This document shows, piece by piece, positions 1 through 7,519 of a stretch of DNA of 19,523 nt. Source of the stretch: Actinidia chinensis (Eukaryota > Streptophyta > Magnoliopsida > Ericales > Actinidiaceae); NCBI GenBank assembly GCA_009663005.1, contig VIGQ01000321.1, positions 37,501 through 57,023 on the forward strand, written 5' to 3'. Both the position numbers and the translations under genes were made by a program. The notes beneath the pieces were generated by a model. The model had not been told where the DNA came from and did no database searches. It was given only the letters and a program-made list of their open reading frames with translations. The first letter of the stretch is position 1. Each line of letters opens with the position of its first letter.

Positions 1-546
1 CAATATATTCCCTATCCCGTAGGATGTAACACTTGCTACCAAAAGCTCGGAAATATTTAAGGTTAGGCTTCATACCATACCACAATTCATCTGGAGTTTA
101 TTTGGTACCGGGCCTCAAATAAACACGATTAATTACATATACTGCGGTATTGACTGCCTCGGCCCAAAATTTTATGGGTGTTTTATTACTTACTAAAATT
201 ACACGTATCATGTCTTGCATAATCCTATTTTTTATTTCAACGACTCCATTTTATTGTGGTGTTTTTGGTGCAGAAAATTCATGGAAGATACCTTGTGCAT
301 CGCAAAAATTAAAAAATTCAGAATTTTCAAATTCCTTTCCATGATCCGAACGGATACGAACAATATTTCCAATTTTGCAACCCCGTCGTTTTGCAACCGG
401 AGACATAAGGCTTTAAAGGCAACAAAAGTATCAGATTTTTCTTTCAAAAAATGTACCCAAGTAAGTCTAAAAAAATTATTAACTGCAACAAATATATATT
501 TCTGACCTCCCAAGCTCTCAACTTTGGATGGGCCAATACGATCCAT
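1..546 (-). pseudogene. copia 1 integrase core, partial and interrupted
   Basis: This encodes the retroviral-type integrase catalytic core, which joins element DNA to the host chromosome. Minus-strand reading gives MDRIGPSKVESLGGQKYIFV just left of 546, followed by a recognisable TWVHFLKEKSDTF block and a long domain match. The second catalytic Asp region is readable near 350 after a frame change. The PQQNGVVE-type block carrying the catalytic Glu is visible near 250, but the second Gln codon there has become TAA. Further left the frame reads FWAEAVNTAVYVINRVYLRP, with another in-frame stop just after it, and it leaves the window near the end of the integrase. The N-terminal part with the first catalytic Asp is separated by the insert at 547-1011. 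It is non-functional. Confidence 0.93.
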
Positions 547-1017
547 TACATAGTTACAGCACCAACCGGACATTGACCCGTTCAAGCACCGGTCAACGGT
601 TTCAACTGGTTCAACCACGTTTCAACCGGTTCAACCGGATTTATAATTAATAAATAATAAAATTATATTTTTATTATAAATAATAAAAAAAAATATTTTT
701 TTACCCATTTATAGTAAAAAATTAATCATAGGAAAAAACTATTAACAAATTAAAAATTCAATTCAAAATTTTTAGGTCAAACTATAAAAATTAAAACTTC
801 AATTCAAAATTTTGGGGTCAAACTGTAAAAATTAAAACTTTAATTTTTTCTGTTAAAAAATCGGCCGGTCAACCGGTTAAAAAACCGGCCGGTTCAACCG
901 GTTCAATCCGGTTTCGTCTGCATTTCGGTAAAATAGTTGTACCCGACCCGGTTTTTAGTGTCCGTTCCCGTTGAACCGTTTGAACCGGTCGGTTCGGTCC
1001 GTTTTTAAAATATCCAT
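541..1017. repeat. 6-bp target site duplication ATCCAT flanking the insert
   Basis: ATCCAT occurs at 541-546 and again at 1012-1017, immediately on both sides of the CCGGTT-rich insert. On the minus strand it reads ATGGAT, Met-Asp, the pair that contains the first catalytic Asp of the integrase. Removing the insert and one copy restores continuity of the domain, so this is a genuine target duplication. The next two bases (TA versus AT) could extend it to an imperfect 8 bp. Confidence 0.75.
547..1011. mobile_element. non-autonomous insert with CCGGTT-rich ends and AT-rich core
   Basis: This is 465 bp without coding potential. Both ends are dense in degenerate CCGGTTNAACCGG-type motifs (roughly 560-640 and 860-1000), many of them palindromic. 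The centre (640-860) is very AT-rich and holds a direct repeat: AATTCAAAATTTT followed by GGTCAAACT occurs near 759 and again near 802. The insert is bounded by ATCCAT duplications within copia 1. I see no clean terminal inverted repeat. The motif-rich subterminal regions resemble the transposase-binding repeats of hAT or Mutator-like elements, but the superfamily is unresolved, as 6 bp fits neither well unless the duplication has decayed from 8 bp. Confidence 0.7.
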
Positions 1018-1432
1018 ATGAACCAATTCTAAAATAGATTGGAGGACATGATTTTTATTTTTTATGGGAAACTCTTATTTGTTTTCCAATTTGACAAGGT
1101 CCACAAACAGGATTTTTTTGTTGAGTAATGCTACAGTCACCGCATAATTTATCGTATTTGTTACCGCGTGACACCAAAATGACATCATTTTGGTGATAAA
1201 ATACCAAAACAATGTCGTTTTGGTTTTTGAAACATGTGGTGCTTTTACTTGAATGACGTCGTTTTGATATTTTATCACCAAAATTACGTCGTTTTAGGCC
1301 GCAAGATAACAAATGTGATAAACTATGCGGTGATTGTAGCATTACTCTTTTTGATTTTCCCAATTTTGGTATCTCATTGATTACATGAGAGTTTACCAGT
1401 TTTAATAAAACTTTAAAATTCACATGGCCCAA
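1018..1432 (-). pseudogene. copia 1 GAG-pre-integrase domain, split by a MITE
   Basis: This is the zinc-binding N-terminal part of the integrase, which lies before the catalytic core. The minus strand reads GHVNFKVLLKLV at about 1430-1393 and, after the MITE, NPVCGPCQIGKQIRVSHKK at about 1115-1058, including the C-x2-C pair. The His half of the zinc site lies just beyond the left end of this reading (about 1436). A frameshift follows, after which LELVHMD leads to the catalytic Asp codon at 1012-1017. The 225-bp MITE at 1123-1347 carries no stop in this frame, so a 125-codon reading frame (1432-1055) runs straight through domain, MITE and domain. That frame is a chimera of two elements, not a real gene. 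Confidence 0.88.
1123..1347. mobile_element. 225-bp MITE with about 42-bp terminal inverted repeats
   Basis: The ends are inverted repeats starting GAGTAATGCTACA at 1123 and, in reverse complement, at 1347. The match runs about 42 nt with five differences, all transitions. The flanks are TTTTTGTT (1115-1122) and TTTTTGAT (1348-1355), a 7/8 match that supports an 8-bp target duplication of hAT type, although the T-rich context makes this weak. The interior holds repeated ACGTCGTTTT and ACCAAAATGA motifs in both orientations, so the whole element could fold back on itself. Excising it rejoins the copia 1 reading frame exactly, which confirms that it is an insertion. Confidence 0.88.
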
Positions 1433-1435
1433 TCT

Positions 1436-1930
1436 CTTATATCAAAGATCAACATCATCAATAGCAGATGAATGACATGTGAGATGACTAGATGGATATA
1501 AGCCATAACAGTTGTCAGATGTGCGAGTACCATATAAAATGCTTTTATCATTCATATCAAGAATATGACATTTAGATTTTGAAAAATGGACTTCATTATT
1601 TTCATCACACATCTGACTAATGCTAATAAGATTTGCTCTTAGTCCATTTACTAAAAAAAAATTGTCAAGTTTGGGAATGCTAGGTACAGAAATTGACCCT
1701 ATGCCAACTACACTAGTTGTTTTACCATCCCGAAAAGTGACAACACCCCATCAAAATCCTCAAGTTTAGTAAAAAAAGATTTGTCACCTGACATATGTCG
1801 AGAATAGCCACTATCAGGATACCAAAAATTTGACTTGAATGCCTTTAATGCAGTATGAACGATTAGTCCTTTGAAATCAGATTTCTGAAACCAAACAACT
1901 TTAATTTTTGGAAAAGATTTTAAGTTTGAG
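1436..1930 (-). pseudogene. copia 1 protease region
   Basis: This is the aspartic protease that would cut the Gag-Pol polyprotein. The minus strand reads WYPDSGYSRHMSGDKSFFTK near 1828-1770. The D-S-G catalytic triplet is at 1815-1807, and the Cys usual after it in plant copia proteases is Tyr here. It continues through a GIGSISVPSIPKLDNFF block near 1700-1650 and NLISISQMCDEN near 1630-1600 to the start of the GAG-pre-integrase domain, with at least one frame change on the way. The domain order and spacing match the family. It is inactive as written because of frame breaks. Confidence 0.88.
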
Positions 1931-1941
1931 TTTGAAATTTG

Positions 1942-2330
1942 CTATTCAAGTTTGGAAACAACTGATGTCAATTGAGTTATTCGATTATGTATAACATACA
2001 TAGGTTCCTTGGTGTTTTTATAAAAATTTTGTTGACTGTTTTTATCAAGAAAACGACACTTCGGCCTAATATGTCCTACACTACCGCAATAATGGCACAC
2101 TGGAACAAAATTTTGATTGTTTTTCCAGAAAGCGTTCGGATGCATAAGTTGTGCGTTCTAATGTCGGGCGTTCGAAGAAATTATGTTAGTGTTCGAACCC
2201 TTTTTTAAAGAATTTCCAAAATTTAAAGGAACGTACCTTTGCAAATTTACCTGTTTAACCACTTGTGTATTCTCTGAATTTTCTACATTGATTGTTGTGG
2301 TACCTATTATTTTTGTCATTACCATTCTTT
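1942..2330 (-). pseudogene. copia 1 gag C-terminus with CCHC zinc knuckle
   Basis: A CCHC zinc knuckle, the RNA-binding nucleocapsid motif, is visible as CHYCGSVGHIRPKC (C-x2-C-x4-H-x4-C) at about 2097-2056. Downstream is a KNTKEPMYVIHNRITQLTSV tail. Between the knuckle and the main gag body (2330-2150) the reading is basic and Asn/Lys-rich with stops, and it contains an imperfectly repeated LERP/SERF-type stretch. A frameshift separates it from the gag body. A plus-strand reading across 2183-2443 looks hydrophobic, but it is the antisense shadow of this Lys/Asn-rich gag tail. Confidence 0.9.
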
Positions 2331-3137
2331 TTATTGGCTTTTGGTTTGTTGAATTTTTTGAAATTTTCGTTTTTCAAAAGGGTGAAAAAAACGATTTACC
2401 AAATAACTTACAATTTCAGGATCTTCTTCTTGTTCCTCATTAGTCCCGTTTTCATCCTCCATTGTAGATTTTAAAGCAATACCTTTTGATTTTTTGAATG
2501 AACGAAAACTAGACTCATAAGTCTGAAGATTTCCAACAAGTTCTTCAACCTTCAATGAGTCAATATCTTTGCTTTCTTCTATTGCAGTAACTTTAGGAAA
2601 TTTATCTGGTAAGGATCTCAGAATCTTTTGAACAATACGGGATTTTGGGATTCTTTCACCAAGATTAAAGCTCGAATTTATAATGTCACTCAATTTAGCA
2701 TAAAATACATCAAAGGTTTTAGACTCATCCATATAAAGATTTTCAAAGCTAGTTGTCAACCTTTGAAGTTTTGCAATTTTAACGGCAATAGTGCCTTCAT
2801 GAGTAATTTCAAGTAAATCCCTTGCCTCTTCAGCAATCTCATAAATACTGATACGTCTAAATTCTTTTGCAGGGAGACTATTATAGAGTATATTCATAGC
2901 TTTACTATTCGAGCCCGAAGCTTCTTGTTCTTCCTTAGTCCAATTTTTCGATGATTTTAAGGTCTCATTACCATCTAGGGTAATGGTGGGAGGTTTCCAA
3001 CCATTAGTAACTGCAAGCCAAACGCGTTCATCGACTATTTTCAAGAAAGCTCTCATGCATACCTTCCAGTAGGCATAATTTGTGCCACAAAAAATAGGAG
3101 GTCTCACAGTGGAGTGTCTTTCTCTAAGCATATCCAT
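2331..3137 (-). pseudogene. copia 1 gag (capsid, UBN2/DUF4219-type), 268 codons open
   Basis: This is the structural Gag protein of the retroelement particle. The ATG at 3137-3135 lies 74 nt downstream of the primer site. The N-terminus, MDMLRERHSTVRPPIFCGTN, fits the plant copia pattern leading to NYAYWKVCMRAFL. The middle carries the UBN2 hallmarks EEQEASGSNSKAMNILYNSL, THEGTIAVKIAKLQRL and SSFNLGERIPKSRIVQKIL. Then comes LPDKFPKVTAIEESKDIDSL, followed by an acidic EENGTNEEQEEDPE-type stretch. The frame is open for 268 codons, the longest open frame in the window, which suggests this element is younger than the plus-strand copias. It closes before the zinc knuckle, so Gag is truncated. Function as a particle protein is known for the family and not shown here. 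Confidence 0.93.
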
Positions 3138-3210
3138 GTTTCTGAACTATTAGAATCTCACTTGTAATAATTTTGAAAGTAAAAAAAAATTTTAAAAATT
3201 GAGTGAACCT

Positions 3211-3223
3211 ACTCTAATACCAA
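3211..3223 (-). promoter_or_regulatory. primer binding site (initiator tRNA-Met type)
   Basis: The minus strand reads TTGGTATTAGAGT. The usual plant copia primer site begins TGGTATCAGAG, complementary to the 3' end of initiator tRNA-Met, so this differs by one C-to-T change. It lies between the LTR and gag, where reverse transcription would be primed, and it fixes the inner boundary of the 5' LTR. Confidence 0.85.
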
Positions 3224-3518
3224 TTAAAAAACCGTTTGTGTTTGAATATTTGGATTTGCATAGAGAATAAAGAACAATCACACAGAAATAGGTAAAGAGA
3301 TAAGGAGCACAAACACAAAGTTTTTACGTGAAAAACCCAAATCGAGAAAAAACCACGGGGTTCGTTTGCCCTTACTAAGCTATCCACTATATCATTGTAC
3401 AATTACAAGACTCTACTTACAACTAACCCGTTGACGCATTCAACTTTGGTGAAGCCTCTGAATCTTGCTTGTTAGAATCCACGATTCACCATTCCCTACG
3501 AAATAGCCACCTCACTTG

Positions 3519-3566
3519 CTTTGGATGCCTTCCAAAGACTTCTTCGTGCCTTGGACCCTTCCAAGG
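3519..3566 (-). other. two consecutive matching hairpins in the LTR leader
   Basis: CTTTGGA-TGCCT-TCCAAAG (3519-3537) and CCTTGGA-CCCT-TCCAAGG (3549-3566) are perfect 7-bp stems of the same design, 30 bp apart. The second base pair is T-A in one and C-G in the other, a compensated difference. They lie about 150 nt downstream of the predicted minus-strand TATA box, so they would be in the transcribed leader. Confidence 0.6.
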
Positions 3567-3717
3567 ACTGGTTGCTCGACTGAGAACTAGTACATAGTAT
3601 GACGCTGCCTGTGTTGAGTGTTTCTATTATAGAAAATTTTGCACTTAACTCCAAAAATTCTCAAGACCATTAGTATATCTCACAAATATCGTTCAACCCC
3701 CTTACTTGAGAGGCACG

Positions 3718-3730
3718 GATATATATAAAC
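3718..3730 (-). promoter_or_regulatory. TATA box of copia 1 LTR
   Basis: The minus strand reads TTTATATATATCC. It lies about 320 nt inside the upstream end of the LTR and about 500 nt before the primer site, a reasonable place for the U3/R promoter. The start site cannot be fixed from sequence alone. Confidence 0.55.
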
Positions 3731-3832
3731 TTGAGTGCAATATAGTCTTTTTTGAAATTAATTCTGAAGTAGATAGATATCCAAACTCGTGTTGGTTTAG
3801 AATTCCTTGTGAAAACAGACTATATAGGAACT

Positions 3833-3926
3833 GTTCGAACCATCCTGTGATATGTTCGAATGCTTTCAGAGTTCAAACCATTTTGTAAATTGTTCAAACC
3901 TTTCAGCGTTTGAACCCAGTTCGAAC
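3833..3926 (-). repeat. array of six GTTCGAAC-like motifs in LTR U3
   Basis: GTTCGAAC or one- to two-base variants start at 3833, 3854, 3871, 3892, 3908 and 3919 (GTTCGAAC, GTTCGAAT, GTTCAAAC, GTTCAAAC, GTTTGAAC, GTTCGAAC). The intact motif is a palindrome. The array is upstream of the TATA box in the direction of transcription, where enhancer repeats are common in plant copia LTRs. No binding protein is assigned. Confidence 0.6.
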
Positions 3927-4050
3927 CTTTTCTGTGATTTCTTCCATTCGCACACCTTAGTTCATTCTTATCACTTAGAACACGACCCTAACCTATATGA
4001 ATTACATCCAAAGTGCTTTTGTTTAGAATTAGCTAATCTAAAACCTAACA

Positions 4051-4891
4051 CGGAAGAACGACGCGCTTCTTTATCGATCTCTCATTCGTCATTCTCTCTC
4101 CTTTGGATCAAGCTTCACGCTCGGGAAATAATTCTCAACGACCTTTACACTCATCTCCCATTCGCTGTCAAATACTACATACTCATTCTTATTTGTGTTT
4201 CTCTCTCATCTTCTCTCCTTTCTTGAATAAATATTTTTTCCTAAACTTCTCTTTCACCCTAGCCTCATCCTCTTCTTCACTGTCTTCACTTTCGTGTTTC
4301 CATTTAGAGCAGCCGATGTCGTTTCTTTTCTTTTAGCGCCTCTCAAGCCAATTCTCTCTCTTCACACTATTTTCAACCATGGAAAAATATCACTTCATCA
4401 TTGAATTCGCATTTGCTCTCAATCTCATCTTCCTCTTACGTCGGGGTAATGCCAAGCATTGGAACAGGATCGTTACAGAACTGATCTGCGCTCATCAAAA
4501 ACTTCTCTAACTCAATTGTTCGGCTCTGGATCTTCATACTCGTTTCCTCTCTCATCTCTCTCATTGATTTTTCTTTCTCGAATAAATCTCTGGTGATTTG
4601 TGTGATCTGTAAGAAGATTTATAAGGAGGAGTTTCCAAGACTGGGCTTGACGTCCATGACGTCTTCGAGTGTTAGGATCTTATTCGTCTTCATTGTTTGG
4701 TGTGAAGGAGGGAGAAAACTATGTAATTATATATAATCCTCGCATACGCATGTATGTAATGATATGAATATATACTCTAGTACGGACTTGAATATTTAAT
4801 TATAATGTAGAGAACTCACCTACGCATGTATGTAATGATATGAGTATATACTCTAGCAAGACATGGAATCACCAAAAGGCAAACCATTGGT
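4051..4891 (+). repeat. repeat A, pyrimidine-rich, copy 1
   Basis: This stretch of about 840 bp matches 12284-13660 in the same orientation. Shared blocks include ACGACGCGCTT, CATTCTCTCTCCTTTGGA, TTTACACTCATCTCC, AAATACTACATACTCA, GAATTCGCATTTGCTCTCAA, AACTGATCTGCGCT and CATACTCGTTTCCTCTCTCA. The first half is CT-rich like a plant 5' leader, followed by an ATG in good context (ACCATGG at about 4378). The downstream reading differs in frame between the two copies, so no protein is conserved. The last 150 bp are AT-rich. It could be a pair of old LTRs, part of a larger unknown element, or a duplicated transcribed leader. It starts without TG and has no primer site after it, which argues against an ordinary LTR. 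Confidence 0.75.
4745..4856 (+). repeat. 36-bp direct repeat, two copies inside repeat A
   Basis: The sequence beginning TACGCATGTATGTAATGATA and ending ATACTCTAG occurs at 4745-4780 and 4821-4856, with one mismatch over 36 bp and a 76-bp period. Decayed versions occur in copy A' near 12977-13010 and 13600-13635, so the duplication predates the split of A and A'. Confidence 0.8.
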
Positions 4892-5104
4892 TGATAAGAG
4901 AAATAGAGTTTGTGTTGAAGTTTACTTTCATTGATCTTGTGGTAGAATGCCCACCACCCATTATTAGTAAGAGATAACAAGATTTAAGGATGCAAAACTC
5001 CAAATGAATATTCATAGATACTAGATCTAAAAATTTAAAATTAAGAAAACTAAAAATTAGGGAAGATATCCTTTGGAGTCCCTGTAAAGATTCATCGGCT
5101 AATA
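4892..5104 (-). repeat. short 3' LTR of copia 2 (about 213 bp)
   Basis: It directly follows the purine tract of the copia 2 fragment on the minus strand. It starts TATTAG at 5104 (a TG start decayed to TA) and is best ended by ...TCTCTTATCA at 4892. Beyond that, repeat A sequence resumes. The outer boundary is inferred from TG/CA preference and from where the A/A' match stops. Confidence 0.6.
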
Positions 5105-5228
5105 CTCCCCCTCAAGATGGAGCATGGAGGAACATAATGCCCAAATTGGACATGAGAATCCAAAAGTGTTCACCCCCGAGTGCTTTGGTGAAGATGTCAG
5201 CTAGTTGGTCAAAAGAAAAAACATGCTG
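5105..5228 (-). pseudogene. copia 2 RNase H C-terminus and polypurine tract
   Basis: The minus strand reads DQLADIFTKALGGEHFWI from about 5207, the well-conserved end of plant copia Pol. It continues through an LGIM.LHAPS-type stretch to a stop near 5115. The polypurine tract, CTTGAGGGGGAGTATT (5116-5101), primes plus-strand DNA synthesis and marks the LTR edge. Only this tip of the element is left. Upstream of about 5228 the minus reading loses similarity to the family, and plus-strand copia 3 begins. It was probably removed by deletion rather than by nested insertion, as no target duplication is visible. Confidence 0.85.
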
Positions 5229-5369
5229 AAGATGAAGGAAGCCTTGCGTTGGGCAGCGCCGACAACCACAATAGTCGGCTTCGGCTGTCAATCCACCTCA
5301 TTAGTCGAGCAATATCTAGACAGAATCTGCATCTCCCCATTACGGATCCGTATGCCCACTGTACTCATG

Positions 5370-5660
5370 GACTGTAAGGTCACTACAAATCTGGATGGTT
5401 CAAATCATTGGTTATCCATACTGTTCTACAAGCACTATCAATCAACCGCTCCCCCCCCTGCTAATCAAAGTATGTAGGATAAGCATCAGTGGCCATAGAC
5501 CTCATCAATGAGCTCACCGAAGGTCAACTCAAGCACATGAACTTTCTATGATTTTCATCTACCTTTTTCATTGAATACTATTTAGTTTACATGTCATTGG
5601 ATCATTGATAGTGGAACATCCCTCATGTACACACTCACTAATCGCTTGTGCACCTCATTC
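5370..5660 (+). pseudogene. copia 3 gag remnant and protease
   Basis: TTNLDGSNHWLSILFYKHYQ at about 5384-5443 matches the N-terminal gag pattern (LDGSNYxxW) of plant copia elements. NELTEGQLKHMNF near 5505 is probably the gag C-terminal linker. The protease active site reads WIIDSGTSLMYT at about 5597-5632, with the D-S-G catalytic triplet followed by T-S where family members have an A-S or A-T pair. Most of gag and the zinc knuckle are missing between these blocks. Confidence 0.75.
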
Positions 5661-5869
5661 GGTTACCAACAAATCTTACTAGTCCGTTCGGCCGGACGGA
5701 TCTTCACATACATAACACCATTGACATCATAGTTACCCCTTCCATCACACTCTTTTTCCGTGTGAACTCATGTGCCCAATTTTCATGTCAAGTTACTCTC
5801 TGTTTCAAAAATTGTGTCAATCTTAAGTGCATTTTTCTCTTCTTACTTTTGTTTCATTTCCAGACCCTC

Positions 5870-6870
5870 AAAGCGAAGACTGTGGTTGGGTGAGGTGAAC
5901 TGCAGTGGCTATACTATCCTTCGCGCCTTCTTCGCCACTGCCCTTGTCTCCTGTCTCCCCCGCTGATAACCACCCTCACCACCCTCTCGCACGCAACGCC
6001 TAGTCATCCGGCAGCCGCTGCCGCTCCCTCCGCTTTGTTACAATTGACAAAGACCCATATATGGGGACCATTGTGATGCTTGTGTGCGTGGCAAACACCT
6101 AGACTTGCCTTTTTCATTGAATTTTCTCAATAAAAGTCACATTCCTTTTTCCTCCCGTATTTTTGTTGACTTTGTGGTGGATTATCAACATTCCTTCCAT
6201 TTCGTGGAGCCTGTGATTTTCTCTTACCGTAGTTGATGAGTGCACATGTACTACTTGGGTTACTTGTTGCGCTCAATCAATTGCCCTTTTCAAAATCAAT
6301 TTTTTCACAACATGGTTCAAACACAGTTTTAGATGCCCAAAATAAACTAGTTTCATTCCCGACAATTGGATCTGAATTTTTGTCCTAAACCCAATTCAAA
6401 ATTTTTTTCTGACCATGGCATCTTACATGAATTAAACCTGTGTTTACACTCCTCAACAAAGGCGTGGCCGAATGCAACCTCGTCGCATTTTAATGTGGCT
6501 CGCTGCTTACATTTCCAGTCCCATCTTCCCTCAATTTTTGGGCAATGGCTTTTAACTCTGTCTACCTTATAATTGGCACTCCTTCTCAAGTTCAAAAATG
6601 GTTCTCTCCTATGATCTCCTTTTTCATCACCACCGCACCCAACTACAAAATGCTCTGTTTTTGGGTTGTCTCTGCCTAGCTCAGACTCCATAATCAACTC
6701 AACTGCGACGAATTTTAAACCTCATGTGTTCCATGCATTTTTTTTGGGATATATCCCTCACCACAGTGGATATGTCTCTTTACTCTTTGATAACGACACT
6801 TTTTTAGTACTGGGATGTCACTTTTTTGTTGAGAACATTTTCTTCCCCTTTTCAACAATCTCAAAATTCC
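5870..6870 (+). pseudogene. copia 3 GAG-pre-integrase and integrase
   Basis: CDACVRGKHLDLPFSL near 6075-6120 is the C-x2-C half of the zinc-binding domain. Integrase follows in broken frames. SDHGILHELNL near 6408-6440 covers the region just after the second catalytic Asp. A decayed copy of the block with the catalytic Glu lies near 6450-6480, then NVARCLHFQSHLPSIFGQW near 6492-6550. The C-terminal part is recognisable as LFHHHRTQLQ, FLGCLCLAQT and FFLGYIPHHSGY around 6620-6775, ending with HFFVENIFFPFST near 6830. At least five frame changes and several stops make it non-functional. Confidence 0.82.
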
Positions 6871-7519
6871 CCTTGTTTTCCACCACCCACAAACCCAATA
6901 AACCAAGTGCTACTCTGACCTATACCCAGTCAAACCCCTCGCTATCCTAGTCTAACATTCGTCCCCAACCTCGGCGCCCTCCCTCCACTCATCGATACCA
7001 ACCACCACATTAGCCTGCCCGTTCCACACGCTAATCGACGTCCAACTCCATCAACTTCCTCATACGCTTCATCCAAACCATACACTCGTCACCCCTTCTA
7101 CCTAATCTGTCGACAATCCACCCATTGACTTTGCCACCTTCCTTCCCCTCTGTGCCTTCCTACAGCTGGCAAAAAAATAAAACCCGAAATTACCTCAAGA
7201 CTACCTTTGTCTACACTGCCTTAGGCATCTACTAGTTCCACACCTACTCCTCACAGAAGGCAGTAGGCCCTCCTCTAAATCACTTTCTCCTCCTACTCTA
7301 ATATCTCTCACGCTCACTTTTGTGCCTTCCTCTCAGGCATCTGCATCTCACGCTCTTCCCCTCGGTACAATCAGGCCATCCAACAGCCTCACTGGCAATG
7401 ATGCCATTTCCCATGAAATCAATGCCCTGTGTATCCAATCACACTTGGTTTTCTACTCCCCTTCCCCAACAAAAAAACAATCGGTTGTAATGGGTTTTTC
7501 CAAAACTAAATTAAGGTAG
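6871..7519 (+). other. copia 3 linker between integrase and reverse transcriptase
   Basis: This stretch is C-, A- and T-rich and Pro/Ser/Thr-rich in translation, as expected for the variable linker between integrase and reverse transcriptase in copia Pol. I recognise no domain. A plus-strand frame at 7322-7519 holds HEINALCIQSH and may reflect the conserved segment just before the reverse transcriptase. Confidence 0.55.

Larger units (their letters stand above)
1..4050 (-). mobile_element. Ty1/copia LTR retrotransposon 1, 5' part, decayed
   Basis: Read on the minus strand this is one copia element in the expected order: 5' LTR (about 4050-3224), primer binding site (3223-3211), gag (3137-2150), CCHC zinc knuckle (about 2100), protease (about 1815), GAG-pre-integrase (1432-1020) and integrase (540-1). 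Protease and integrase ahead of reverse transcriptase is the copia order, though the reverse transcriptase, RNase H and 3' LTR lie beyond the left edge. Stops and frameshifts interrupt every domain, and two unrelated DNA elements are inserted at 547-1011 and 1123-1347, so it cannot move by itself. Its 5' LTR abuts repeat A at about 4051. The gag start and primer site are the best-preserved parts. Lineage within plant copia was not determined. Confidence 0.93.
3224..4050 (-). repeat. 5' LTR of copia 1 (about 827 bp)
   Basis: On the minus strand the LTR would begin TGTTAGGTTTTAGATTAGC at 4050 and end next to the primer site at about 3224. The inner end lacks a clean CA, so that boundary is approximate. 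It contains a TATA box (3730-3718), an array of GTTCGAAC-like motifs upstream of it, two hairpins downstream (3566-3519) and the conserved leader-type block around 3361-3318 with TTTTTCACGTAAAAAC, a pattern often seen near the inner end of plant copia LTRs. The partner 3' LTR would be left of the window. CGGAA at 4051-4055 could be one half of the target duplication. Confidence 0.75.

Noticed and set aside
2183..2443. Hydrophobic plus-strand frame that looks like a small membrane protein
   Set aside because: It is the antisense of the Lys/Asn-rich, A-rich gag tail of copia 1; T-rich codons on the opposite strand give Phe, Leu and Ile. No other support.
3211..3223. Possible tRNA fragment
   Set aside because: The short match to initiator tRNA-Met is the reverse-transcription primer site of an LTR retrotransposon; no cloverleaf surrounds it.
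3833..3926. CRISPR-like regular spacing of GTTCGAAC motifs
   Set aside because: The motifs are 8 bp, variable and inside a plant LTR; repeat length and spacers do not fit a CRISPR array.
3852..4226. 124-codon plus-strand frame
   Set aside because: It crosses the boundary of the minus-strand copia 1 LTR and repeat A, so it joins two unrelated sequences by chance.
5205..5477. 90-codon plus-strand frame as a gene
   Set aside because: It starts in antisense of the copia 2 RNase H end and runs into the copia 3 gag remnant. Only its C-terminal part (LDGSN block) is meaningful.
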